Assembly (NCBI GenBank): GCA_023229435.1
Contig: JALNZF010000028.1
Location: 1 to 32,721, forward strand
Length of the DNA: 32,721 nucleotides
DNA from: Nitrospirota bacterium
GTDB lineage: Bacteria > Nitrospirota > UBA9217
Direction: 5' to 3'
Below the pieces are notes generated by a model. That model searched no databases and was not told where the DNA came from. It worked only from the letters and a program-made list of their open reading frames with translations. Below, one piece after another: positions 25,346 to 32,721 of the stretch. Position 1 is the stretch's first letter; each line of letters starts with the position of its first letter. Made by a program: the position numbers and the translations under genes.

Positions 25346-28072
25346 CTATCGTGTCGCCCCCGTTATCCGGTTCTCCGCTGTCCTTCGCAGCACGGCCTTC
25401 AGCGCCTCCATGGACAGGAGCACCACAACGCTGATCCCGATCACGATACTCATGTCCGTGAGCGTTGGAAGTCGTATCCCGAAAGCCTCGCGCAGTGCCG
25501 GGATCTGAATGAGCCCTGCGACCAGCACCAGTTCCCAGAAGATAGCCAGGAGCAGCCAGCCGTGGGGCGGCGCCTTGAAGATGCTGAACCGGAGCGAACG
25601 GAAACTCAAGGCGATGACCAGTTCGACGATGATGAAGAGGAAAAACATCTCGGTCCGCGCGTGCTCGATGTCCCCCAGATCATGGAAGAACAGCCAGAAG
25701 AAGAGCGGGATCTCGACCAGCAGCGCCAGCAGGATGAAGGTGAGCACTTCGCGGGTGAAGACGCTCTCCTTCGGGTCCCGCGGCGGCCGCTGCATGATGT
25801 CCGGGTCCGGCGGCGCAACGCCGAGGGCGAGGGCGGGCAGGCCGTCGGTCGCAAGATTGATATACAGGATGGCGGCGGGAAGGAGCGGCAGATACTCCGG
25901 CCCCATCATCAACACGACTCCGCCGATCACGGCCACCTCGGTGATGTTGGCCCGCAGGAGGTAGGTGAGGTATTTCTTAATGTTGTCGTAGATCCAGCGT
26001 CCCCGCTCAATGGCCATGACGATCGTGGCGAAGTTATCGTCCAGCAGGACCATGTCGGCGGCCTCCTTGGTCACCTCGGTCCCGCTGATGCCCATGGCTA
26101 TCCCGATATCGGCATGCTTCAGGGCCGGCGCGTCGTTCACACCGTCGCCCGTCATGGCAACCACATCTCCCCGGTGCTTCCAGGCCTTCACGATCTTGAG
26201 CTTGTCCATGGGCGACACGCGGGCGTACACCGAAACGGTATTCACGATCCGGTCGAACTCCTCATCCGACATCCGCTCCAACTCCGCGCCGGTCATCACC
26301 CGGTCGCCTTCCTGGTAGATCCCCATCTCTCGCGCCACCGCCATGGCAGTGAGCTTGTGGTCGCCGGTGATCATCACCGGCTTGATGTGCACCTGCCGGC
26401 ATACCCGGATCGCCTCAATCGCCTCGACGCGGGGCGGGTCCATCATGCCGGCGAGGCCGAGGAAGACCATGTCGCTCTCGACGGCGTCCTCGTCGTACGC
26501 GAGGCCGTCGGGCAGGGTACGGGACGCAACAGCCAGCACGCGCAGCGCCGCTGCCGCCATCTCCTCGTTCGCGGACAGGATGGCGGTATGATCGGCGTCG
26601 GTCAGCTGCCGTAGGATGCCGTTTTCCAGGATGCGGGAGCACCGCGCCAGCACAAGCTCCGGCGCGCCCTTCAAAGAGGCGATGTGGCCCCCACCGGAGC
26701 GATGGATGGTCGTCATCCGCTTCCGCTCGGAACTGAAGGGGAGCTCTTCCACGCGGGGATGCTCGAGCCTTGTCTCGTGCACGTGAATGCCCGCCTTGGC
26801 TGCCGCCACCACCAGGGCGCCTTCTGTCGGGTCGCCCTTGATGCCCCACTTTCCGTCGCGTTCGTGAAGGTCTGAATCGTTGCACAAGATCCCGTGCTTC
26901 AGGAACTCCTCGAGGGACCGGTTTCCCGCGGCCTGCACGGCTTCGCCGCCCGACCGGAACTCGCCCTCGGGCGCATAGCCCGCCCCGCTCACGTCAATCG
27001 ACCTGCCGGCGAGGTACAGCTTGCGCACGGTCATCTCGCCCTTGGTGAGAGTTCCGGTCTTGTCCGAACAGATGACGGTCGTGCAGCCCAGCGTTTCGAC
27101 TGCGGTCATTTTCCGCACCAGGGCGTTCTGTTTTGCCATCTGGCGCATCCCGATGGCGAGCGCGCCGGTGACAATGGCCGCAAGCGCCTCGGGCACGGCG
27201 GCCACGGCGAGAGCGATCGCGAACATGGTGATCGTCACGATAAAGGGCAGACTCACACTGCCCTGGGCAAGGTATTCACGCACGATGCTGATGCCCGCAA
27301 CGAGGAAGCAGATCCCGAGCGCGATGATCCCGAGCCACTTGCCGATTTCCTCGGTCCTCTTCTCCAGCGGCGTCTTCTCCATCTCGACATTCGTCACCTC
27401 CTCCGCGATTTTGCCGAGCTCGGTCCGCATGGCCGTCGCTGTAATTACGGCTTTGCCCCTCCCGTAGGTGATGGTTGTGCCGGTGAAAACCATGCTCTTT
27501 CGGTCATTGACCGCTGACTCGGCGGGTACGGCGTCTGAGCGCTTCCCGACCGGGACGGACTCGCCGGTCAGGGAGGCTTCGTCGCACCGCAGGGAGTGCT
27601 CCTCGACGATCCGCGCGTCGGCGGGGACCTTGTCGCCCGCTTCGAGCAGCATGACATCGCCCGGCACCAGGTCCTTCGAAGGAACCTCCTCCTCCCGGCC
27701 GCCACGCAGCACGGTAATCGTCGGCGAGAGCATTTTTCTGAGCGCCTCGATCGCCCGCTCAGCACGGTATTCCTGGATAAAGCCCAGGACCGCCACGAAT
27801 ACGACGATGACGGCGATGATGGCGGCATCCACCACCTCGCCGACCAGGGCGGACAGGACGATGGCGACCAGCAGGATGATGACCAGGGTATTCTTGAACT
27901 GGTTGAGAAAGAGCGTCAGCGGCGAGATGCCCTTCTCCTTCCGGAGTTCGTTCGCACCATAGAGCACGAGGCGTTCGGAAACCTCCTGGCTTTTCAAGCC
28001 CTGGTGTATGTCACTGCCGAGCTCTGTGATCACTTGAATCGCTTCCATTGCGTGCCAGTGCATGCGTTCCAT
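25346..28072 (-). CDS. Class II P-type ATPase (calcium-pump type)
   Basis: A 908-aa cation pump of the P2A/P2B-like group. An N-terminal actuator region with LTGESVPV is followed by the M4 segment with VPEAL. The phosphorylation site is D337 (CSDKTGTLTKGEMTV). The hinge motif MTGDGVNDAPALKHADIGIAMG is intact, as is the M6 segment NLATDGLPALALG. Calcium pumps usually have PEGL in M4 and N-x2-TDG in M6; PEAL here leaves the ion open (calcium, manganese or sodium). GGAGGG 4 nt before ATG 28072 supports the start. It heads an apparent operon with the small membrane protein and the kinase-like gene. A sigma70-type promoter lies about 120 nt upstream. Confidence 0.9.
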   Translation of the reverse strand: MERMHWHAMEAIQVITELGSDIHQGLKSQEVSERLVLYGANELRKEKGISPLTLFLNQFKNTLVIILLVAIVLSALVGEVVDAAIIAVIVVFVAVLGFIQEYRAERAIEALRKMLSPTITVLRGGREEEVPSKDLVPGDVMLLEAGDKVPADARIVEEHSLRCDEASLTGESVPVGKRSDAVPAESAVNDRKSMVFTGTTITYGRGKAVITATAMRTELGKIAEEVTNVEMEKTPLEKRTEEIGKWLGIIALGICFLVAGISIVREYLAQGSVSLPFIVTITMFAIALAVAAVPEALAAIVTGALAIGMRQMAKQNALVRKMTAVETLGCTTVICSDKTGTLTKGEMTVRKLYLAGRSIDVSGAGYAPEGEFRSGGEAVQAAGNRSLEEFLKHGILCNDSDLHERDGKWGIKGDPTEGALVVAAAKAGIHVHETRLEHPRVEELPFSSERKRMTTIHRSGGGHIASLKGAPELVLARCSRILENGILRQLTDADHTAILSANEEMAAAALRVLAVASRTLPDGLAYDEDAVESDMVFLGLAGMMDPPRVEAIEAIRVCRQVHIKPVMITGDHKLTAMAVAREMGIYQEGDRVMTGAELERMSDEEFDRIVNTVSVYARVSPMDKLKIVKAWKHRGDVVAMTGDGVNDAPALKHADIGIAMGISGTEVTKEAADMVLLDDNFATIVMAIERGRWIYDNIKKYLTYLLRANITEVAVIGGVVLMMGPEYLPLLPAAILYINLATDGLPALALGVAPPDPDIMQRPPRDPKESVFTREVLTFILLALLVEIPLFFWLFFHDLGDIEHARTEMFFLFIIVELVIALSFRSLRFSIFKAPPHGWLLLAIFWELVLVAGLIQIPALREAFGIRLPTLTDMSIVIGISVVVLLSMEALKAVLRRTAENRITGATR

Positions 28073-28190
28073 TGATCCCTCCGGTTTCGAGTGATAAGAA
28101 TAAATTCCGGGCAGCGATACAAAGCCGTCGGAAAGGGTCCTTTCCCTCGGCGAACGGCGTCTTCGCGAGGATTGCGGACCCCCCCGCTTT

Positions 28191-28218
28191 TTTATGGCAA
28201 ATGCCGGCTTTTTGTCAA
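28191..28218 (-). promoter_or_regulatory. sigma70-type promoter of the P-type ATPase operon
   Basis: On the minus strand TTGACA (28213-28218) and CATAAA (28191-28196) are 16 nt apart: full -35 and a 4/6 -10 match. The predicted start leaves a leader of about 110 nt before ATG 28072. Confidence 0.6.
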
Positions 28219-28454
28219 CAATCCCGGCCCGTCCGCGCCCCCCGCAATACGGCGATTATGAAATGAGATACGTGGCTTGTCAAGCGGATTCTTGGCCGCC
28301 TCTCGTGTATAAGGAGCCCGTCCGGAGCAAGGAATATTCCCTCAGTCGTGTATAGGTACGCGCACATCCCGATGAACACCAGGCTTCTCAATGCGAGGGA
28401 CGGCAGCACCGTGAAAAGCACAATGATGAACGTTTCAATGATCGTCTTTTTCAT
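28215..28454 (-). CDS. Doubtful small membrane protein
   Basis: A 79-codon frame whose first 35 or so residues form one or two hydrophobic segments (ETFIIVLFTVLPSLALRSLVFIGMCAYLY). The rest is basic and low in character. It has no Shine-Dalgarno site, and its stop codon lies in the -35 of the next promoter. It may be real (a tiny membrane protein) or chance. Confidence 0.28.
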   Translation of the reverse strand: MKKTIIETFIIVLFTVLPSLALRSLVFIGMCAYLYTTEGIFLAPDGLLIHERRPRIRLTSHVSHFIIAVLRGARTGRDC

Positions 28455-28497
28455 CGACAGGGCAGGGTGTCAGGAGCGGGGATGACCCGTAAACAAG

Positions 28498-28523
28498 CCC
28501 TGCGGAGCGAATGCCCCGCAGGG
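28498..28523 (-). terminator. Hairpin after the rhodanese gene
   Basis: CCCTGCGG and CCGCAGGG form an 8-bp GC-rich stem with a 10-nt loop, 15 nt past the rhodanese stop on the minus strand. It is followed by CTTGTTT, a modest T tract, so it is a probable but not ideal terminator. Confidence 0.55.
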
Positions 28524-28537
28524 GAACGACAACGCGA

Positions 28538-29044
28538 TTATTTGCCTTCGGCGGTAGGATAACCCTTTTTGATCCACTCGGGCAACCCTCCGCGCAGCCA
28601 GTTGAGGTTCTTATAGCCGAGGTCCTGCAGCATGACCGCCACTGCCGGAGACCGCCAGCATTTTTCTCCGTTGCAGTAGTTGATGATCACGTCATCCTTC
28701 TTGAGTCCCGCGAATTCCGCGAGCGTCGCCTTGTCCAGCAGATCGTCTGAGTTCAGCCGAATTGAGCCGGGAATGCGCTCCTTCTCGAACTCGTCCACCG
28801 GCCGGTTGTCCAGGATCACGATCTTCTTTTTCTGGTCGACCATGGCCTTGAGCTCGTCGGCCGTTAGGTTCTTGACGCCCTTTAGTGAGGCCGGCATCTC
28901 CTTCTTGTCGCGTTTCAGGATCTTGAATTCATCGACCTGCTTGGCCGCCCCTGCTGAATATTTCGCGTCCACAGCCAACGAGGGGCCGGCCAGGACCAGT
29001 ACTGCTGTTACGAATGCGATACAGACAACTGCGATCTTTTTCAT
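28538..29044 (-). CDS. Periplasmic rhodanese-like protein
   Basis: A 168-aa exported protein with one rhodanese domain (about 58-162). The signal peptide MKKIAVVCIAFVTAVLVLAG ends near SLA-VDA (24). The active-site cysteine is C124 in YCNGEKCWRS; the loop differs from the canonical CxGGxR and has a second cysteine, C129, as in other exported rhodaneses with a CNGxKCWRS loop. Such proteins move sulfane sulfur or bind thiosulfate/cyanide. AAAGGAG before ATG 29044 supports the start. It follows the YeiH-type exporter gene by 64 nt, suggesting a sulfur-handling pair. Confidence 0.85.
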   Translation of the reverse strand: MKKIAVVCIAFVTAVLVLAGPSLAVDAKYSAGAAKQVDEFKILKRDKKEMPASLKGVKNLTADELKAMVDQKKKIVILDNRPVDEFEKERIPGSIRLNSDDLLDKATLAEFAGLKKDDVIINYCNGEKCWRSPAVAVMLQDLGYKNLNWLRGGLPEWIKKGYPTAEGK

Positions 29045-29108
29045 CGAATTTCTCCTTTCACGGTTTCAGTTTACTGACCGGACAGGCTCCGGCAGTGTTG
29101 TTGTGAGG

Positions 29109-30662
29109 TTACCGGATGTCCGGCACCGGGAAAATGACCCCGCCGAACAGCAGGTAGGCCAGGATCAGTGTCCAGACGACATTGAACGCCTGCGCAGTGA
29201 CGAAGGCAAGCGCGGGCCGTCCCTCCTCCATTTTCGCCATATCAAGGAAGCGCGTCTCAAGACCGATGGAAACGAACGCCAGAGCGAACCACCAGGTACG
29301 AAGCTCTCCCAGCACCTTCTTTGTACTGTCTACGGTGTCAAGAGGCAGCACAAAGGAAAAGACGACCGAGGCCACGATGAAGCCCAGAACGAATTTCGGG
29401 AACCGGTCCCAGATTACGCGGGCCGTAGGGCGCTGGCCCGCGGCCGCTCCCGCCCTGAACGTCCACCAGATCGAGAGGATGAAAGCGGCAACGCCGATCA
29501 ATGCGTTCTGTGAGAATTTGACAATAACGCCTGTCTTCATGGCCGCTTCGCTGATCAGTGCGCCTGCCGCGACGACCGAGCCGCTCGTATCGAGCGTGCC
29601 TCCGAGCCATGCGCCGCCCACGATTTCGGGAATGCCGAAATACTTTACTGCCCAGGGCATAAGGACCATCATGGGCACCGCGATGATCAGCACGAGCGAG
29701 GTGACATAGGAAAGTTTCTTCTTGTCCCCCTCGATGGCGCCGCAGGTCGCGATCGCGGCGGACACGCCGCAGATCGAGACCGCGCTCGACAGGATTACGC
29801 CGAACTCATCGTCCACCTTGAGCTTTCTGCAGAGCCAGAAACAGAAGTACCAGACCACTCCGATCACCAGCACTGCCTGAACGATACCGAGAGCTCCCGC
29901 CTGCACGATTTCGAAGAACAGAAGTCCCGCTCCCAGGATCACGAGGCCGGTCTTGATGTAATACTCGGTCTGGACGGCATCCCGGAGCCATTGGGGGAGG
30001 CCGATGGTGTTGCTGATGGCAAGCCCGATGATCAGGGCGAAGATGACATATTCTATGCCCCAGTCGGTCGGCAGCGCATTCCCTGCCAGGAAGCGGGACA
30101 GCCAGGCGAGGAAAAAAACAACGGGGAACGCCACAATATATTTTCTGAGATTTCTGCCGAGCAGGATGATCCCCACCGAGGAAACGATCAGAAAGCCCAG
30201 CGCGATCTTAATGACGTTAAAGATGTTGGTCTGGGTGAAGACCTTATCGGCGCGAGCCTTGGTGCGGTCGGCGATCTCCTTGCCGACCTCGCCCGGGATG
30301 CCTCCGACACCCTCCACTTTTCCCGCGGCCTTAAGAATTTCCTGGCGGTCGCCCTTCGCGAGCGCTTCCTGAAGGGCCTTCAGCCGCACAACCGTGCCCG
30401 CGTCTCCTTTTGCCTCGGCTTCAATGATGCGGGGTTCGACCGCGTTTTTCCATTTGTCAACGCGCGAAGCGACCTGGCTGTCCGTTGTCCATTTGAAGTT
30501 TGTCGAAATCGTTGAAAGGTTGAACAGCTTGAAATGAAACGCCGCGATGATCGCGAGGATGATGAAGAACCCGAGCCAGACAGCCAGCCAGTCCTCGTTT
30601 TTCCAGAGGGCTGAAAGCCCCTCTTTTTTTGGAGCGGGACATGTATTACCCTGTTCTGCCAT
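29109..30662 (-). CDS. YeiH-family putative sulfate exporter
   Basis: A 517-aa multi-span membrane protein of the YeiH (Cons_hypoth698) family, proposed to export sulfate or a related anion. The family core starts near residue 150 and has about ten membrane segments with ISNTIGLPQWLRDAVQTEYYIKTGLVILGAGLL, SSAVSICGVSAAIAT and GAWLGGTLDTSGSVVAAG. It is longer than the usual 350 or so residues. An extra N-terminal membrane segment (about 27-45) is followed by a charged helical segment of about 100 residues (to about 145) before the core, probably outside the membrane. AAGGAGG 7 nt before ATG 30662 supports the start. Substrate assignment rests on family naming only. Confidence 0.83.
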   Translation of the reverse strand: MAEQGNTCPAPKKEGLSALWKNEDWLAVWLGFFIILAIIAAFHFKLFNLSTISTNFKWTTDSQVASRVDKWKNAVEPRIIEAEAKGDAGTVVRLKALQEALAKGDRQEILKAAGKVEGVGGIPGEVGKEIADRTKARADKVFTQTNIFNVIKIALGFLIVSSVGIILLGRNLRKYIVAFPVVFFLAWLSRFLAGNALPTDWGIEYVIFALIIGLAISNTIGLPQWLRDAVQTEYYIKTGLVILGAGLLFFEIVQAGALGIVQAVLVIGVVWYFCFWLCRKLKVDDEFGVILSSAVSICGVSAAIATCGAIEGDKKKLSYVTSLVLIIAVPMMVLMPWAVKYFGIPEIVGGAWLGGTLDTSGSVVAAGALISEAAMKTGVIVKFSQNALIGVAAFILSIWWTFRAGAAAGQRPTARVIWDRFPKFVLGFIVASVVFSFVLPLDTVDSTKKVLGELRTWWFALAFVSIGLETRFLDMAKMEEGRPALAFVTAQAFNVVWTLILAYLLFGGVIFPVPDIR

Positions 30663-30770
30663 ACGATGACCTCCTTTTTATTTAAAAAAGTCCGTGCAAG
30701 GCGCACAAACAGTAAAACAAAATGCCTGTCAATCGGCAGTCTGTCGAACCACGCTCACCTCCTCCCCCGA

Positions 30771-30797
30771 ATTATGAACAAATCTTTTTAATATCAA
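30771..30797 (-). promoter_or_regulatory. Candidate promoter of the yeiH-rhodanese pair
   Basis: On the minus strand TTGATA (30792-30797) and CATAAT (30771-30776) are 15 nt apart, 5/6 matches at slightly short spacing. A TTGACA nearer the gene has no good -10. Nothing else is recognised in 30663-30924. Confidence 0.3.
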
Positions 30798-30924
30798 TAC
30801 AGATGGGCTTTAGTAATAATAGATGAAACCGTTGGTCTGTTTTTTCGCGACGCATGGATGAGGTGATTGCAGGGCCACAGGCAAACTGTTTCCGACATGT
30901 GATGTAATTATGAAAGCAGGGCGA

Positions 30925-32721
30925 CTATTTGTCAAGTTGATTTTCGTTTATTTTTTGTTTTCTTTTGATCAATTTCTCCAGCTCCACGGCAAGGAAGACC
31001 ACGGATGACAATGCGAGCGTAAACAGCAGCTCATTCAGCGTCAGCGGTTCTGTCTTAAATATCGGATTTAACACAGGCACATAGATCGTGGCCATCTGAA
31101 GAACAAAAGTCAACACGACCGCGCCGAGGAGGTATTTATTGGAGAATATCCCGATCGTGAACAAGGATTCTGTTTCCGATCGTATGGCGAGAACATGGCC
31201 GAGCTGGGTCAGACAGAGCACGGTAAATACCATGGTTTGCCAGTGAGCATGCTCTGTCTTGATGGACCAGGCCTGAACAAAAAGGACGATGCCGGCCATT
31301 AAGAGACCCACCCATATCGCATGGGCGCCGAGACCGTGGCTGAAGATGCTTTCTTTGGGATGCCGCGGCGGTCTTTTCATAACATCGCCCTCGGCAGGTT
31401 CCGCGGACAGGGCGAGGGCGGGTAGCCCGTCCGTCACCAGATTGATCCAGAGCAGATGGATCGGAAGCAGGGGTATCGGCAGGCCTGCCAGAGGCGCAAG
31501 GAAGAGGGTCCATATCTCTCCTGAATTCGTTGTGAGAAGATACTTGATGAATTTTCTGATATTGTCGTAGATCTTTCTCCCCTCCCTCACTGCCTTTACG
31601 ATAGTGGAGAAATTGTCATCCAGAAGGATCATGTGGGCGGCTTCTTTTGATACATCCGTTCCGGTGATGCCCATGGCAACACCGATGTCCGCCCGCTTTA
31701 ATGCTGGCGCGTCGTTAACCCCGTCCCCGGTCATGGCGACGAACTGGCCTTTGTCCTGGAGTGCTTTTACGATTTTCAGTTTTTGCTCGGGCGCGACCCG
31801 CGCGTATACCCGGATATGCTCGACCCTTGCCTCAAATTCCTCTAGTGATAACTTCTCCAGCTCTTGTCCGGTCATGAGCGCTTTTGGATCGTCGTCTACA
31901 ATGCCCAGACGCTGGGCTATTACCCGCGCGGTGATGGGATGGTCGCCGGTTATCATGACCGGCTTTATCCCCGCTGCCTTGCACAGGGCGACCGCTTCCC
32001 CGGCTTCTTCCCGGGGCGGGTCCAGCATGCCGGTAAGACCGATGATCGTCAGACCGGTCTCAACATTCCCCGGGGACATATCAGCAGGCAGTGCGTCCCA
32101 GGTTCTCATTGCAATACAGAGGACCCTCAGGCCGTCCGCCGCCATCCGGTCATTCACTCCGTTGATCTCCTGCTTATCAACAGCCCTCAATTCCTTCGCG
32201 GTTAAAATATTTTCCGACTTGTCGATCAGAACATCTATCGCCCCTTTGGTAAAAGAAGCAAATCCTCCTTCAGGGCGCGCATGAAAAGTCGTCATGCACT
32301 TTCTGTCGGCATCGAACGGGATCTCCGCCACTCTCGGGAAATCTTTTTCCAGCTCCCTTTTCTCAAAGCCCTGTTTCTTTGCAATATCATAAAGCGCGAT
32401 TTCCGTGGGATCGCCGATAACAGTGCCGTCAGCACCCGTCTGCGCGTCGTTGCTGAGCGCAAGAGCGGTCATGAGAAGCGCTTGCGGAGTGCGGCTTGCG
32501 GAGTGCGGATTACCATCCAAGGCTCCCTCTCCCCCTGCGGGAGAGGGCTGTGGTGAGGGGGCACTCCGAACTCCGAACTCCGCACTCCGAACTGCGTTGC
32601 CGTCAACATACACTTCCTCCACCGTCATCTTGTTCAAGGTGAGCGTGCCCGTTTTGTCGGAACAGATGTAGGTTACCGAGCCAAGGGTCTCTACGGCAGG
32701 CAGTTTCCGTATCAGGGCATG
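30925..32721 (-). CDS. Second class II P-type ATPase, partial
   Basis: The C-terminal 598 residues of a cation pump; the 5' end lies beyond the window. Visible motifs are ICSDKTGTLT (the phosphorylated Asp is codon 22 from the edge), MTGDHPIT, MTGDGVNDAPALKRADIGVAMG and the M6 segment NLVTDGLPALAL. NLVTDG is closer to calcium pumps than the first ATPase of the window. The sequence is clearly different from that pump, so this is not a recent duplicate. Odd feature: about 37 codons from a repeat element are inserted in frame a short way after DKTGT (32484-32594), between VYVDGNAV and LLMTALALSND. The reading frame is otherwise intact. No terminator is obvious after the stop. Confidence 0.88.
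   Translation of the reverse strand, partial: HALIRKLPAVETLGSVTYICSDKTGTLTLNKMTVEEVYVDGNAVRSAEFGVRSAPSPQPSPAGGEGALDGNPHSASRTPQALLMTALALSNDAQTGADGTVIGDPTEIALYDIAKKQGFEKRELEKDFPRVAEIPFDADRKCMTTFHARPEGGFASFTKGAIDVLIDKSENILTAKELRAVDKQEINGVNDRMAADGLRVLCIAMRTWDALPADMSPGNVETGLTIIGLTGMLDPPREEAGEAVALCKAAGIKPVMITGDHPITARVIAQRLGIVDDDPKALMTGQELEKLSLEEFEARVEHIRVYARVAPEQKLKIVKALQDKGQFVAMTGDGVNDAPALKRADIGVAMGITGTDVSKEAAHMILLDDNFSTIVKAVREGRKIYDNIRKFIKYLLTTNSGEIWTLFLAPLAGLPIPLLPIHLLWINLVTDGLPALALSAEPAEGDVMKRPPRHPKESIFSHGLGAHAIWVGLLMAGIVLFVQAWSIKTEHAHWQTMVFTVLCLTQLGHVLAIRSETESLFTIGIFSNKYLLGAVVLTFVLQMATIYVPVLNPIFKTEPLTLNELLFTLALSSVVFLAVELEKLIKRKQKINENQLDK
32484..32594. repeat. In-frame repeat insertion in the ATPase gene
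   Basis: About 111 nt with a symmetrical plan: GGAGTGCGG twice (32486-32494, 32500-32508), then a central hairpin CCCTCTCCC-CCTGC-GGGAGAGGG (32525-32547), then inverted ACTCCGA-type heptads (32562-32593). Its length is a multiple of three and it is open in the ATPase frame, where the hairpin encodes SPQPSPAGGEG. The heptads also occur at 3111-3136. Confidence 0.75.

Larger units (their letters stand above)
28073..28537. other. Stretch between ATPase and rhodanese genes
   Basis: These 465 nt carry the ATPase promoter (28191-28218), a possible 79-codon gene (28215-28454) and the hairpin at 28498-28523. The roughly 110-nt ATPase leader has a small GGAAAG/CTTTCC hairpin. It shows no sign of the yybP-ykoY manganese riboswitch core that often precedes such pumps. 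Confidence 0.5.

Noticed and set aside
25145..26614. Open frame of 489 codons on the plus strand opposite the P-type ATPase
   Set aside because: His/Asp/Arg-rich shadow of a real gene, with no family character.
28073..28190. yybP-ykoY manganese riboswitch before the P-type ATPase
   Set aside because: The conserved core loop sequences are not present in the leader.
30663..30770. Short leader peptide before the YeiH-type gene (GGAGGAG followed by a 7-codon GTG frame on the minus strand)
   Set aside because: Too short to separate from chance, and there is no attenuator structure nearby.

Overview
The window looks like chromosome from an uncultured, Gram-negative (diderm) bacterium. It encodes an outer-membrane barrel protein, a lipoprotein and periplasmic exports. 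Most genes have GC-rich third positions and good Shine-Dalgarno sites, and the intergenic palindromes are of the kind common in Nitrospirota and Desulfobacterota genomes. The phylum is a guess; no rRNA or tRNA gene is visible to test it.

Layout: (1) 1-5.4 kb, plus strand: a membrane-anchored LysM/M23 peptidase, a TPR protein, two peptide-transporter ATPases (DppD/DppF type), then a stand-alone protein made of six MshEN-type half-motifs, expressed from a perfect consensus sigma70 promoter and closed by a perfect 13-bp terminator. (2) 5.4-8.7 kb: a CpXC zinc-knuckle protein on the minus strand, divergent from a ParC/GyrA-type topoisomerase A subunit. (3) 8.8-17.0 kb: an accessory region. It holds a frameshifted small gene, a large methyltransferase-like + type I TRD + HEPN protein with a degenerate catalytic motif, a broken hsdR start truncated inside a pair of inverted REP elements, an AT-rich UvrD-family helicase, a CcbP-type calcium-binding protein, two uncharacterised small proteins, and a HipA-like kinase overlapping a HipS-like/HIRAN partner. 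(4) 17.0-20.1 kb: YjbQ, cysteine synthase (minus) and an Ig-like/FN3 lipoprotein, with a perfect TGTGA-N6-TCACA operator between the last two. (5) 20.3-28.1 kb, all minus: a class II P-type ATPase, a tiny membrane protein, a cytidylate-kinase-like protein with a BON-like tail, a metalloprotease/propeller/outer-membrane-barrel fusion, and an NDUFA9-like SDR. (6) 28.5-32.7 kb, all minus: a periplasmic rhodanese with a YeiH-type exporter, then a second class II P-type ATPase that runs off the window and carries an in-frame repeat insertion.

How they work together: regions 1, 2, 4, 5 and 6 are mostly housekeeping, envelope and ion/sulfur functions. Region 3 is the best candidate for an undescribed system. 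The methyltransferase-like/TRD/HEPN protein and the helicase look like a rebuilt type I restriction locus in which hsdR has been lost and a HEPN ribonuclease-type domain plus an SF1 helicase may have taken over the effector role. The HipA-like/HIRAN pair nearby is a second possible toxin-type or stress module.
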